Assembly (NCBI RefSeq): GCF_001427605.1
Contig: NZ_LMGZ01000007.1
Span: 1-64,000 of the forward strand
Direction of reading: 5' to 3'
DNA length: 64,000 bases
DNA from: Devosia sp. Root635
Lineage (GTDB): Bacteria; Pseudomonadota; Alphaproteobacteria; Rhizobiales; Devosiaceae
The notes beneath the pieces are model-generated. The model ran no database searches. It was not told where the DNA came from and saw only the letters and a list, made by a program, of their open reading frames with translations. Shown here in pieces: positions 22,801-31,426 of the stretch (position 1 is its first letter; each line of letters starts with the position of its first letter). Both the position numbers and the translations under genes were made by a program.

Positions 22801-22856
22801 TGCGGACCCATCTTGCCCAGTTGCAGGCCTTCCTCGACGAAGCCCTCGGCAATTAA
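19842..22856 (+). CDS. sucA: 2-oxoglutarate dehydrogenase E1 component
   Basis: A thiamine-diphosphate-dependent E1 of about 1004 residues. The N-terminal segment [20 protein letters not shown] is the usual E1 start; later come [11 protein letters not shown], the ThDP/Mg motif around GDAAFAGQG and [12 protein letters not shown], and the transketolase C-terminal domain with [21 protein letters not shown]. It decarboxylates 2-oxoglutarate and passes succinyl groups to SucB. Start is uncertain: ATG 19842 (MKKAMTRQ) or ATG 19854 (MTRQEKND, closest to relatives); neither has a strong Shine-Dalgarno. sucB follows after 12 bp. Confidence 0.96.
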   Translation: [1004 protein letters not shown]

Positions 22857-22868
22857 AAGGACAGAACA

Positions 22869-24158
22869 ATGTCGACTGAAATCCGCGTGCCGACACTGGG
22901 CGAAAGTGTCACCGAGGCGACCATCGGCCAGTGGTTCAAGAAGGTGGGCGACGCCGTCGCCGCCGACGAGCCTATTGTCGAGCTGGAAACCGACAAGGTG
23001 ACCATCGAAGTGCCAGCGCCGGCCGCCGGCGTGCTCGAAGCCATCGCCGCCCAGCCGGGCGAGACGGTGGATGTGGGCGCGCTGCTCGGCGCCATCGGTG
23101 GAGCGGGGGCCGGCGCCGCTGCCGCCCCGGCCGCCAAGCCTGCCGAAGCGCCGGCTCCCGCCAAGGCCGAGGCGCCTGCCGCCAATGCCGCTGGCCCCGA
23201 GCCGGTGAAGCCCGCTGCCGGTACGTCCATGCCGCCGGCTCCCGCCGCGCAGAAGATGCTCAACGAGACCGGCCTCAACGGCTCGGACATCGAAGGTTCG
23301 GGCAAGCGCGGCCAGGTGCTCAAGGAAGACGTGGTCGCTGCCGCCAGCAAGCCGGCCCCGGCTATTGCCGAAGCGGCTCCTGCTGCCGCGCCCGCCGCCA
23401 AGCCTGTCGAGGCCAAGGCGCCTGCAGCCCCGCGCGCCCCGGTTTCGGCCGACGATGCCGGCCGCGAGGAGCGGGTCAAGATGACCCGCCTGCGCCAGAC
23501 CATTGCCCGGCGCCTCAAGGATGCGCAGAACACTGCCGCCATGCTCACCACCTTCAACGAGGTGGACATGAAGCCGGTGATGGACCTGCGCAATTCCTAC
23601 AAGGAGCTGTTCGAGAAGAAGCACGGCGTCAAGCTCGGCTTCATGGGCTTTTTCACCAAGGCCGTGGTCCACGCGCTCAAGGAAATCCCGGCGGTCAATG
23701 CCGAGATCGACGGCGATGACCTGGTCTACAAGCAATATGCCCATATCGGCGTGGCGGTGGGCACCGACAAGGGCCTCGTGGTCCCGGTGGTGCGCAATGC
23801 CGACCAGATGTCGATTGCCGAGATCGAGAAGTCGATCAACACGCTGGGCAAGAAGGCGCGCGACGGCCAGCTTTCCATGGCCGACATGCAGGGCGGCACC
23901 TTCACCATCTCCAATGGCGGCGTCTATGGCTCATTGATGTCGACACCTATCCTCAACGCGCCGCAGTCCGGTATTCTGGGCATGCACAAGATCCAGGAGC
24001 GGCCGGTCGTGGTCGGCGGCCAGGTCGTCATCCGTCCGATGATGTATCTGGCGCTGAGCTACGATCATCGGATCGTCGACGGCAAGGAAGCGGTGACCTT
24101 CCTGGTTCGCGTCAAGGAGAGCCTCGAAGCGCCGGAACGCCTGGTGCTCGACCTCTAG
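22869..24158 (+). CDS. sucB: 2-oxoglutarate dehydrogenase E2, dihydrolipoyllysine succinyltransferase
   Basis: A 429-residue E2. The N-terminal lipoyl domain carries the attachment Lys43 in ETDKVT. Ala/Pro-rich hinges surround a peripheral subunit-binding domain (around [18 protein letters not shown]), and the C-terminal catalytic acyltransferase domain has [14 protein letters not shown] with the catalytic His and Asp. It transfers succinyl groups to CoA in the cytoplasmic 2-oxoglutarate dehydrogenase complex. AGGA precedes ATG 22869. A strong terminator follows, so the transcript probably ends here and lpd has its own or a read-through supply. Confidence 0.97.
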   Translation: MSTEIRVPTLGESVTEATIGQWFKKVGDAVAADEPIVELETDKVTIEVPAPAAGVLEAIAAQPGETVDVGALLGAIGGAGAGAAAAPAAKPAEAPAPAKAEAPAANAAGPEPVKPAAGTSMPPAPAAQKMLNETGLNGSDIEGSGKRGQVLKEDVVAAASKPAPAIAEAAPAAAPAAKPVEAKAPAAPRAPVSADDAGREERVKMTRLRQTIARRLKDAQNTAAMLTTFNEVDMKPVMDLRNSYKELFEKKHGVKLGFMGFFTKAVVHALKEIPAVNAEIDGDDLVYKQYAHIGVAVGTDKGLVVPVVRNADQMSIAEIEKSINTLGKKARDGQLSMADMQGGTFTISNGGVYGSLMSTPILNAPQSGILGMHKIQERPVVVGGQVVIRPMMYLALSYDHRIVDGKEAVTFLVRVKESLEAPERLVLDL

Positions 24159-24178
24159 GCAATCATGTTCGGATGTTA

Positions 24179-24210
24179 CAAGGGCCCGCCACACCGGCGG
24201 GCCCTTTTTC
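24179..24210 (+). terminator. Rho-independent terminator after sucB
   Basis: AAGGGCCCGCC, loop ACACC, GGCGGGCCC then TTTTT: a nine-pair GC-rich stem directly followed by a U tract, 20 bp past the sucB stop. Confidence 0.92.
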
Positions 24211-24272
24211 GTTAGCATTATCGTGATGGGGGCGGCGCTCGATGCTAACAGTCTGTTAACGTCAGTGGTCCA

Positions 24273-24752
24273 GTGCTAACGCGCTTTCTCGGAGTTGTGC
24301 GCCTGTTGCGTCCCCTGATTTTCCCCGCCGTCATCTGGCTCGCCACACTTGTCCCCGCTGCCGCACAGGATGCCGCCGATGCCGAACTGATCGGCGAATT
24401 GATGGCTTTTCACGGCTCACATGCCATCGTCTCGGCCATGACCACCCATTGCTACGAAACCACCGGACTCGACCCGGCCTTCAAGGCGGCCAGCGACAAC
24501 TGGTATCTGCGCAATATCGGGTTTCTCGAGCTTGCCGACCGGGTCATCGCCCGGCTGGGCGGCGGTGAAGAGGGCCAGCAGCAGGCTGCCGAGACCTATG
24601 GCGGCAGCCAGATCATGAGCGCCTACAATCAGGCCGCCGACAAGGACGGCTTCTGCCGCGCCTTCCTCGAACAGGTCGATAGCGGCGCGCTCGACATCGA
24701 CAAGCAACTGCCCGAAGCGCTGGACAAGGCGCAGGACATCGCGGCGCAGTAG
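24273..24752 (+). CDS. Secreted protein of unknown function (159 aa)
   Basis: The GTG-started frame gives an N-terminal hydrophobic leader (LLRPLIFPAVIWLATLVPAAAQ), so the mature protein of about 128 residues is likely periplasmic. Two Cys remain in the mature part (THCYETT, GFCRAFL), spaced for a possible disulfide. The body is mostly helical (LGGGEEGQQQAAETYGG, LPEALDKAQDI). I do not recognise a domain. It lies between the sucB terminator and a second secreted orphan, and I see no obvious promoter. Confidence 0.65.
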   Translation: MLTRFLGVVRLLRPLIFPAVIWLATLVPAAAQDAADAELIGELMAFHGSHAIVSAMTTHCYETTGLDPAFKAASDNWYLRNIGFLELADRVIARLGGGEEGQQQAAETYGGSQIMSAYNQAADKDGFCRAFLEQVDSGALDIDKQLPEALDKAQDIAAQ

Positions 24753-24831
24753 GCGGTCACCACCCCCACATGCGGGTTGGCCTCTGACGCCATTGCGCTA
24801 ACGTGTCCTCACCATTGAAAAGGGGCGTATC

Positions 24832-25344
24832 ATGTGGCGGTTGGTTTTCCTGGGCGTCCTGTTGCTGGCGGTTCCCGCCCAGGCGGCGGACTGCACGCTG
24901 ACCAATGCGCGCTACAAGCAGCCCGACGCGCCGTGGTGGCTCACCTTCAAACGGGTGCCGCGATTCTCCGCGCCCAACCAGGTGGCTGCCTTCTATCTGG
25001 AACTGGCCAATTCGAGCGTCGAAATGCAGGGCGCCGTGCATGTGCCCAATGGCTTCGGTTCGCCCCTCTGGTCGATAGAGGGGCCGTGTACGCCGCCCGA
25101 ATTTGCCGAGGAGGGCGCGCCGGTGGAACTGTGCGGCTTCCTCGATGATGGCCAGTATCCGGCCATTTATGGCGAGTATGACGGCGCCGTGCGCTTCCTC
25201 GAAACCGGGGCGGGGGCCGCGACCCCCGAGCAGATCATCCTGCCCAACCTGGCGGTGAGCCTGTGGTATTCGAGCTACCGGCAGACCGAGTGGCTGGACG
25301 GTATCGACATCGGCGATGCCTTTACCCTTGAGGGATGCGACTGA
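24832..25344 (+). CDS. Secreted protein of unknown function (170 aa)
   Basis: The signal peptide MWRLVFLGVLLLAVPAQAA is clear, and AAAAGGGG lies just upstream of ATG 24832. The mature protein has four Cys (ADCTLTN, GPCTPPE, ELCGFLD, EGCD at the end), which suggests two disulfides in the periplasm. It is rich in aromatic and beta-type residues (APWWLTFKRVPRF, NLAVSLWYSSYRQTEW). No family recognised. It is in the same direction as the suc genes and LysE, with an 80-bp gap to the previous orphan. Confidence 0.72.
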   Translation: MWRLVFLGVLLLAVPAQAADCTLTNARYKQPDAPWWLTFKRVPRFSAPNQVAAFYLELANSSVEMQGAVHVPNGFGSPLWSIEGPCTPPEFAEEGAPVELCGFLDDGQYPAIYGEYDGAVRFLETGAGAATPEQIILPNLAVSLWYSSYRQTEWLDGIDIGDAFTLEGCD

Positions 25345-25408
25345 CCACATTGCCGCAGGGCCGTGCCTGGTGTAACTGCTTGGCCGCATAACCACTCCGC
25401 GGTGCCCG

Positions 25409-26041
25409 ATGACCTTTCCCTGGCTCGAATTCGCGGCGCTGATGCTGGCCTTCGGCATCAATGCCGTCATTCCCGGCGCCGATTTCGCCATGGTGCTGCG
25501 CCAGTCCATCGCCCATGGGCGGCGGGCCGCCCTGTTCACCTCGGCCGGCATCGCCACCGCGATCCTGGTCCATGGCAGCTATACGCTGCTGGGCATCGGG
25601 GTCATCGTCGGGCAATCGCTGCTGGCCTTCAACATCATCAAGTGGATCGGCGCGGCGTATCTCGTGTGGCTGGCCATTTCGGCCTTGCGCGCCCCGGCGC
25701 CCAAGCCGCCGGAAGAAGGCGATCTGTCCACGGCGCGGCGTGGCGATTTCGCCGCTTTCGCCCTGGGATTCCTCACCAATCTGCTCAATCCCAAGGCCGT
25801 GCTGTTCTTCCTCGCGCTCTTCACAACACTGGTCTCGGCGCATACGGGCGGCGACATCAAGGTGCTCTATGTCGGCTGCATGAGCCTCATGCTTTTTGCC
25901 TGGTTCGCTTTGGTGTCGGTTTTCTTTACGACACCCTCGGTACGGCAAGGCTTTTTCCGTTTCGGCCGGTGGTTTAATCGGGTTACCGGCATTACATTCA
26001 TCCTGTTGGCGGTGCGCGTCGCGCTCGCCCAGCAGCACTAA
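25409..26041 (+). CDS. LysE/RhtB-family amino acid exporter
   Basis: A 210-residue membrane protein with about six TM helices and the LysE-family signature near the N terminus (FGINAVIPGADFAMVLRQSI). The mid segment IKWIGAAYLVWLAI is also typical, and a late NLLNPKAVLFFLALFT is the second family motif. Such proteins export amino acids or homoserine lactone-like compounds across the inner membrane; the substrate cannot be read from the sequence. It ends 18 bp before lpd, so the two may be cotranscribed. Confidence 0.9.
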   Translation: MTFPWLEFAALMLAFGINAVIPGADFAMVLRQSIAHGRRAALFTSAGIATAILVHGSYTLLGIGVIVGQSLLAFNIIKWIGAAYLVWLAISALRAPAPKPPEEGDLSTARRGDFAAFALGFLTNLLNPKAVLFFLALFTTLVSAHTGGDIKVLYVGCMSLMLFAWFALVSVFFTTPSVRQGFFRFGRWFNRVTGITFILLAVRVALAQQH

Positions 26042-26059
26042 CCAGTTTCGGGGCTACAA

Positions 26060-27469
26060 ATGGCAGACGCGTTCGATCTCACCATCATCGGCTCGGGTCC
26101 GGGCGGCTATGTCGCGGCGATCCGCGCGGCGCAACTGGGGATGAAAGTTGCGGTGGTGGAGAAGTGGGCGACGCTGGGCGGCACCTGCCTCAATATCGGC
26201 TGCATCCCCTCCAAGGCGCTGCTGCATGCCTCCGAATTGTTCGAGGAAGCCGGCCACGGCTTCAAGGCGCTGGGCATCGACATTCCGGCGCCGGTGCTGA
26301 ACCTGCCCGGCATGATGAACCACAAGACCGAGACGGTGGCGGCCAATGTCGGGGGCGTCGATTACCTGTTCAAGAAGAACAAGATCACCACTTTGCGCGG
26401 CATCGGCACCATCGTTTCGCCCGGCAAGGTGCTGGTGACGCCGCAGACCGGCGCGCCCACCGAGATCGAGACCAAGAATATCGTCATCGCCACCGGTTCG
26501 GTTTCCGCCGGCCTGCCGGGCATCGAGATCGACGAGAAGCGCATCGTCACCTCGACCGGCGCGCTGACGCTGGACAAGGTGCCGGGCAAGCTGCTGGTCA
26601 TCGGCGCCGGCGTCATCGGGCTCGAACTGGGTTCGGTCTGGGCGCGGCTCGGCGCGCAGGTGACGGTGGTCGAATATCTCGATCGCATCCTGCCGGGCAT
26701 GGACAGCGAAGTGGCCCGCCAGTTCCAGCGCATGCTGCAAAAGCAGGGCATGGAGTTCAAGCTCTCCAGCAAGGTCGCCGGTATCGACAAGCAGGACGAT
26801 GGCTCGCTCAAGGTGCGGGTCGAGCCGGCCAAGGGCGGCGACATGGAGATCATCGATGCCGACGTGGCTTTGGTCGCCATTGGCCGCAAGCCCTTCACCG
26901 AAGGGCTGGGCCTCGATATCGTGGGCGTGGCGCTGGACGAACGCGGCCGCGTACGGGTCGACCAGCACTACAAGACCTCGGTCGACGGCATCTATGCCAT
27001 AGGCGATGTCATTGCCGGCCCGATGCTGGCGCACAAGGCCGAGGACGAGGGCATTGCCGTGGCCGAAATCCTCAATGGGCAGGCCAGTCATGTGAACTAT
27101 GCCGCCATTCCGGCGGTGGTCTACACCAACCCGGAAATCGCCTCGGTCGGCAAGACCGAGGACGAACTCAAGGCCGAGGGTATCGACTACAAGATCGGCA
27201 AATTCCCCTTCACCGCCAATGGCCGCGCCAAGGCGATGCTGGCGACGCAGGGCTTCGTGAAAATCCTCGCCGACGTGGAAACCGACCGGGTGCTGGGCGC
27301 CCATATCGTGGGCAAGAATGCCGGCGAGATGATCCACGAACTGGTGGTGCTGATGGAATTTTCGGGTTCGTCCGAAGACCTGGCGCGCTCCACCCATGCC
27401 CATCCGACGCTGTCGGAAGCGGTGCGCGAGGCGGCTTTGTCGCTGGGCGACGGCGCGATCCACATCTGA
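26060..27469 (+). CDS. lpdA: Dihydrolipoyl dehydrogenase (E3)
   Basis: A 469-residue flavoprotein. FAD motif [17 protein letters not shown] lies near residue 11, the redox-active disulfide segment is [20 protein letters not shown], an NAD-binding [17 protein letters not shown] follows, and the C-terminal interface segment [15 protein letters not shown] carries the catalytic His-Glu pair. It reoxidises lipoyl groups of the 2-oxoglutarate dehydrogenase complex encoded upstream and can serve other lipoyl complexes. A weak stem-loop follows. Confidence 0.97.
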   Translation: MADAFDLTIIGSGPGGYVAAIRAAQLGMKVAVVEKWATLGGTCLNIGCIPSKALLHASELFEEAGHGFKALGIDIPAPVLNLPGMMNHKTETVAANVGGVDYLFKKNKITTLRGIGTIVSPGKVLVTPQTGAPTEIETKNIVIATGSVSAGLPGIEIDEKRIVTSTGALTLDKVPGKLLVIGAGVIGLELGSVWARLGAQVTVVEYLDRILPGMDSEVARQFQRMLQKQGMEFKLSSKVAGIDKQDDGSLKVRVEPAKGGDMEIIDADVALVAIGRKPFTEGLGLDIVGVALDERGRVRVDQHYKTSVDGIYAIGDVIAGPMLAHKAEDEGIAVAEILNGQASHVNYAAIPAVVYTNPEIASVGKTEDELKAEGIDYKIGKFPFTANGRAKAMLATQGFVKILADVETDRVLGAHIVGKNAGEMIHELVVLMEFSGSSEDLARSTHAHPTLSEAVREAALSLGDGAIHI

Positions 27470-27493
27470 TCTGATGCCAGAGCTAAGTCATTG

Positions 27494-27530
27494 CGCCGTC
27501 GGATTATCCCCGGCGGCGTTTGTGTTGTTA
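27494..27530 (+). terminator. Probable weak terminator after lpdA
   Basis: A nine-pair stem (CGCCGTCGG / CCGGCGGCG, one G-U pair) with a seven-base loop is followed by a T-rich TTTGTGTTGTT. It begins 25 bp past the lpdA stop. The T tract is interrupted, so confidence is moderate. Confidence 0.5.
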
Positions 27531-27614
27531 CAATGGATATCCCGGCCCGATCCAATGGGCGGCCGCGGAAAACTTATCCCCCATAGGGGCAAATTCAGCC
27601 TGAAAGTCATCATA

Positions 27615-27665
27615 CAACATACAATAATTTTGTATGTTGACTTACCACTGCCGCTTCCATACCAG
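27615..27665 (+). promoter_or_regulatory. Inverted-repeat operator overlapping the promoter of the uronate operon
   Basis: CAACATACAA at 27615-27624 and TTGTATGTTG at 27630-27639 form a perfect 10-bp inverted repeat with a five-base AT centre. A TTGACT hexamer (27637-27642) overlaps its right end, and 17 bases later TACCAG could be a poor -10. Repression by steric block would follow. The natural candidate ligand is the FadR-type GntR protein encoded at 30668 in the same operon. The rest of the 344-bp gap before dctP shows no gene. Confidence 0.7.
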
Positions 27666-27813
27666 TTTCATCACCAAGTCCGGCAAGAGTCCAGACGACA
27701 ACGGGCGGGCTGGCGCGACGGGAGGGAAGACCCGATCGCGGATCAAACGGCATCGGCAGGAAAATGACGCGGAGGACGCGTTGGCCGATGTCATCCCATG
27801 GGAGGACATTTAG

Positions 27814-28791
27814 ATGTTTCATCTGCCTAAACTGGCAGCGACCGCGCTTGTCGCTGCAGCCTTGATGGTTTCGACGGCCAGTGCCCAGACGGTGCTGCGT
27901 TCGTCCGATACCCATCCCGATGGCTATCCGACCGTCGAGGCGGTCAAGTATTTCGGTGAACTGCTGAGCCAGAAGACCGATGGCCGCTACTCGGTGGAAG
28001 TGTTCCACTCCGCCCAGCTCGGCGAGGAAAAGGACACGATCGAACAGACCCAGTTCGGCGTGATCGACCTCAACCGCATCTCGATCGGCGCCTTCGGTAC
28101 GCAGGTGCCGGAAGCGACCGTGGTGCAGCTGCCCTATATCTTCCGCTCGGCCGACCATATGCACCATGTGCTCGATGGCCCGATCGGCGAGGAAATCCTG
28201 GGGGCGTTCGACGCCGTGGACGTGATTGCGCTGGCCTATTACGACGGCGGCGCCCGCTCGTTCTACAACAGCGAAAAGCCGATCACGTCGCCGGCCGACA
28301 TGGCGGGCATGAAGCTGCGCGTCATGCAGTCGGACATCTTCGTGGACATGGTTGCGGCCTTTGGCGGCAATGCCACCCCGATGCCTTATGGCGAAGTCTA
28401 TTCGGGTATCCAGACCGGCGTTATCGACGGTGCCGAGAACAACTATCCGAGCTATGACACTGCCGGCCATGCCGAAGTCGCCAAGTACTACTCGCTCGAC
28501 GAACACCTGATGGTGCCGGAAGTTCTGGTGATCTCCAAGATCGTCTGGGACGGCCTGACCCCGGAAGACCAGGTGCTGTTCCGCGAAGCCGCCAAGGAAT
28601 CGGTGGCCAAGCAGCGTGAGCTGTGGGCTGCCAAGGAAGTCGAATCCAAGGCTGCCGTGGAAGCACTCGGCGCGGTGATCAACGAAGTCGACAAGGCCCC
28701 CTTCATCGAAGCCATGGGCCCGGTCTATGACAAGTATGTCACCGATCCGGCGCTCAAGGACCTGGTTGCCCGTATCCAGGCGACTGAATAA
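27814..28791 (+). CDS. TRAP transporter substrate-binding protein (DctP family)
   Basis: A 325-residue periplasmic protein with signal peptide ([18 protein letters not shown]) and the DctP fold. Marker segments are [15 protein letters not shown], the Arg-containing [15 protein letters not shown], which normally binds the ligand carboxylate, and [21 protein letters not shown] strong GGAGGACA precedes ATG 27814. It leads an operon with dctQ, dctM, a regulator, kduI, kduD and a cupin, so the likely substrate is a hexuronate, perhaps an unsaturated one from pectin or another polyuronate. The substrate is inferred from context only. Confidence 0.92.
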   Translation: MFHLPKLAATALVAAALMVSTASAQTVLRSSDTHPDGYPTVEAVKYFGELLSQKTDGRYSVEVFHSAQLGEEKDTIEQTQFGVIDLNRISIGAFGTQVPEATVVQLPYIFRSADHMHHVLDGPIGEEILGAFDAVDVIALAYYDGGARSFYNSEKPITSPADMAGMKLRVMQSDIFVDMVAAFGGNATPMPYGEVYSGIQTGVIDGAENNYPSYDTAGHAEVAKYYSLDEHLMVPEVLVISKIVWDGLTPEDQVLFREAAKESVAKQRELWAAKEVESKAAVEALGAVINEVDKAPFIEAMGPVYDKYVTDPALKDLVARIQATE

Positions 28792-28799
28792 GCAATGCT

Positions 28800-28827
28800 C
28801 CGGGCCGATGCAGGCGCATCGGCCCGG
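28800..28827 (+). promoter_or_regulatory. Intercistronic hairpin between dctP and dctQ
   Basis: A perfect 12-bp stem (CCGGGCCGATGC / GCATCGGCCCGG) with loop AGGC lies nine bases past the dctP stop and lacks a T tract. Such hairpins often protect the binding-protein message and reduce downstream expression, giving more binding protein than permease. Confidence 0.75.
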
Positions 28828-28850
28828 CTTCTATCGTCTGGAGGACAATC

Positions 28851-29378
28851 ATGCGAGACGGGCTTCTGCCGATCAGCCGCAGGCTGGGACAGCTTTCAAA
28901 CATGGTCTTGTGGCTGGCCGGGATCGGTCTTGTCGTCATGACGACGATCGTCGCCTATCAGGTGTTCATGCGCTTCGTGATCAATGCCTCGCCGTCCTGG
29001 ACGGAAGCCGGCGCGATCATGCTGGTGACCTGGTTCGTCTTCCTCGGCGCGGCGGTGGGCGTGCGCGAGAACTTCCATATGGGGTTCGACGTGCTGATCT
29101 ATGTGCTGCCACGCGGCGCCAAGCCGTGGCTGCGCTCCATCAGCGATCTCTGCATCTTCGCCTTTGCCTTCGGCATGGTCTTTTATGGCGGCGAACTGGT
29201 CATCCGCTACTGGTCGACCCGCATCCCGGTGCTCGGGCTGCCGACCTCATTCACCTATTTCCCCATCGTGGTCTCGGGCGTGCTGATGTGCCTGTTCTCG
29301 CTGGAGCGCATCCTGTTGCGCCTGGCTGGTGAACCGGTCGACGACATTGTTGCCGATCCGACGATCACCGAGGCCTGA
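28851..29378 (+). CDS. TRAP transporter small permease (DctQ family)
   Basis: A 175-residue inner-membrane protein with four TM helices and the DctQ signature near helix 2 (LVTWFVFLGAAVGVRENFHMGFD). GGAGG lies eight bases upstream of ATG 28851. It associates with the large DctM subunit, which starts four bases after its stop, to drive sodium- or proton-coupled uptake from the DctP-bound pool. Confidence 0.92.
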   Translation: MRDGLLPISRRLGQLSNMVLWLAGIGLVVMTTIVAYQVFMRFVINASPSWTEAGAIMLVTWFVFLGAAVGVRENFHMGFDVLIYVLPRGAKPWLRSISDLCIFAFAFGMVFYGGELVIRYWSTRIPVLGLPTSFTYFPIVVSGVLMCLFSLERILLRLAGEPVDDIVADPTITEA

Positions 29379-29381
29379 TAC

Positions 29382-30665
29382 ATGGAATACTGGATTCTCT
29401 TCGGCGTCTTCACGGTCCTGATGGTGATCGGCACGCCGATCGCCTATTGCCTGGGTATCGCCAGCTTCGCCACCATCGTCTATCTGGGGCGCCCGGCCGT
29501 CGTGGTGTTCCAGCAGCTCAATTCGGGCGTGTCGGCCTTCAGCCTGCTGGCGATTCCGTTCTTCATCTTTGCCGGCGACCTGATGATGCGGGGCGGCATC
29601 GCGGCGCGGATCATTTCATTTGCCGGCGCCCTGATCGGGCATGTAAGGGGCGGGCTGGGGCAGGTCAATATCGCCGCCTCGACGCTGTTCGGCGGCATTT
29701 CCGGCTCTGCCGTCGCCGAAGCGGCGGCCGTGGGCGGCATCATGATCCCGCAGATGAAAGAGCGCGGTTATGGCGCCGATTATGCGGTGAATGTCACCTC
29801 GATGGCGGCGCTGATCGCGCTGCTGCTGCCGCCCAGCCACAACATGATCATCTATTCGCTCTCCGGCGGCGGCAATATCTCGATTGCGGACCTGTTCACC
29901 GCGGGCATCATTCCCGGCCTGCTGCTGGCGGCGGCGCTGAGCGCCACAGCCTATTGGGTCGCCGTGAAGCGGGGCTATCCCACCGAGAAATTCCCCGGTT
30001 TCCGCCGGGCCGGCTATTTCCTGCTCGTCTCCATTCCCGGCCTGATGCTGATCGCCATCATCTTCGGCGGCGTGCGCTCGGGCATTTTCACTGCGACGGA
30101 AAGCTCGTGCATCGCGGTCATCTATGCGCTGCTGGTGACTTTGCTGGTCTATCGCTCGCTGAGCTGGAAAGAGTTCGTCCATTCCGTGCTTGGCGCGGTA
30201 CGGACCACGGCCATGGTGCTGTTCATCATCGGCGCGGCCGCCTCGTTCGGCTGGCTGATGGCCTATCTCAAAGTGGCCACCATCCTCACCGCCGGCATGG
30301 CCTCGATTTCGAGCGACCCGCTGATGGTGCTGATCATGATCAACATCGTGCTGCTGCTGCTCGGCACCTTCATGGATATGGGGCCGCTGATCATCATCAC
30401 CACGCCGATCTTCCTGCCCATGGTCAAGGAATTCGGCGTCGATCCGGTGCATTTCGGCGTCATCATGATCCTCAATCTGGGCATCGGCCTCAACACACCG
30501 CCGCTCGGGCCGGTGCAGTTCGTCGCCGCTGCTGTCGGCAAGATCACCGTCATGCAGGCCATGAAGAGCATCTGGCCCTTCTATCTGGCGGGCCTCATCG
30601 TGCTGGGTCTCGTCACCTACATTCCGGCGCTGTCGCTATGGCTGCCGGCGCTGTTCCGGAGCTGA
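29382..30665 (+). CDS. TRAP transporter large permease (DctM family)
   Basis: A 427-residue membrane protein with about 12 TM helices and DctM family segments: IPFFIFAGDLMMRGGI, STLFGGISGSAVAEAAAVGGIMIP, LLLPPSHNMIIYSL, LLLGTFMDMGPLIIITTPIFLP and LNLGIGLNTPPLGPVQF. It forms the ion-coupled transport channel. Nearly contiguous with dctQ and followed after two bases by the GntR-type regulator, which shows an operon. Confidence 0.94.
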   Translation: MEYWILFGVFTVLMVIGTPIAYCLGIASFATIVYLGRPAVVVFQQLNSGVSAFSLLAIPFFIFAGDLMMRGGIAARIISFAGALIGHVRGGLGQVNIAASTLFGGISGSAVAEAAAVGGIMIPQMKERGYGADYAVNVTSMAALIALLLPPSHNMIIYSLSGGGNISIADLFTAGIIPGLLLAAALSATAYWVAVKRGYPTEKFPGFRRAGYFLLVSIPGLMLIAIIFGGVRSGIFTATESSCIAVIYALLVTLLVYRSLSWKEFVHSVLGAVRTTAMVLFIIGAAASFGWLMAYLKVATILTAGMASISSDPLMVLIMINIVLLLLGTFMDMGPLIIITTPIFLPMVKEFGVDPVHFGVIMILNLGIGLNTPPLGPVQFVAAAVGKITVMQAMKSIWPFYLAGLIVLGLVTYIPALSLWLPALFRS

Positions 30666-30667
30666 CG

Positions 30668-31426
30668 ATGAGCGTATCCGACATCGGGACGGCGCCAGCG
30701 GGGCGCAAGCCCAAGCTGGCCGAGCTGGTGGTGGATACGCTGCGCAAGCGCATCGGCACGGGCGAATACGACACCGGCAGCAAGCTACCCACCGAGAGCC
30801 AGATGACCAAGATATTCGGGGTCAGCCGGACGGTGGTGCGCGAGGCCATCGCGGCGCTGGCGGCGGACGGCATCGTCGAGGCCCGGCAGGGCGCGGGCGT
30901 CTTCGTCATCGCCCGCGGCGGCATGCGCGCCATCGACAGCGGCAATCGCATCTCGGACGCGATCAACGTGCTCGAAGTGCGCATGGGCATCGAGATCGAA
31001 AGCGCCGGGCTGGCCGCGCAGCGGCGGACCAATTCGCAGGACGCCGCCATCCACGAGGCGTTCCACGAATTCGACCGGCTGCTCGAACGCGACGAACCCA
31101 CGGGCAAGGCCGACTTCAACCTGCACCACGCCATCGCCGCGGCGACCAGCAACCCCTTCTATGTCGAAGTGCTGAATGCCCTGGGCGCCCGCGCCATCCC
31201 CTGCGATGTGCAATCGCCCTGGCGCATAGAAACGGTGCTGACGCGAGACTACCAGCGCTCGGTGCAGGCCGAGCACTGGATGATCGTCTCGGCGATCAGC
31301 GAGCAGGATATCGAGGCGGCGCGCCGAGCAATGCGCCGCCACCTGGTGCGCAGCCAGGAACTCTATCGCCAGCGCCTCCGCGAAGGCGGACCGCCTCCCG
31401 ATCTAAGCCAACAGGACTATCCATGA
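30668..31426 (+). CDS. FadR-subfamily GntR transcriptional regulator
   Basis: A 252-residue regulator: N-terminal winged helix (about residues 15-85; GSKLPTESQMTKIFGVSRTVVREAIAALAADGIVEARQGAGVFV is the recognition region, spanning 42-85 or so) and an all-helical FCD effector domain (about 100-235) with the His/Asp metal-ligand pattern around FNLHHAIAAATSNPFY. FadR-type regulators of uronate genes release DNA on binding pathway intermediates. The gene is embedded in the operon, and the perfect inverted repeat at 27615-27639 is its likely operator. Its stop overlaps kduI (ATGA). Confidence 0.9.
   Translation: MSVSDIGTAPAGRKPKLAELVVDTLRKRIGTGEYDTGSKLPTESQMTKIFGVSRTVVREAIAALAADGIVEARQGAGVFVIARGGMRAIDSGNRISDAINVLEVRMGIEIESAGLAAQRRTNSQDAAIHEAFHEFDRLLERDEPTGKADFNLHHAIAAATSNPFYVEVLNALGARAIPCDVQSPWRIETVLTRDYQRSVQAEHWMIVSAISEQDIEAARRAMRRHLVRSQELYRQRLREGGPPPDLSQQDYP

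Noticed and set aside
27396..27767. A 123-codon frame spanning the end of lpdA and the kdu operator
   Set aside because: It crosses a terminator-like hairpin and the inverted-repeat operator and has no family resemblance.
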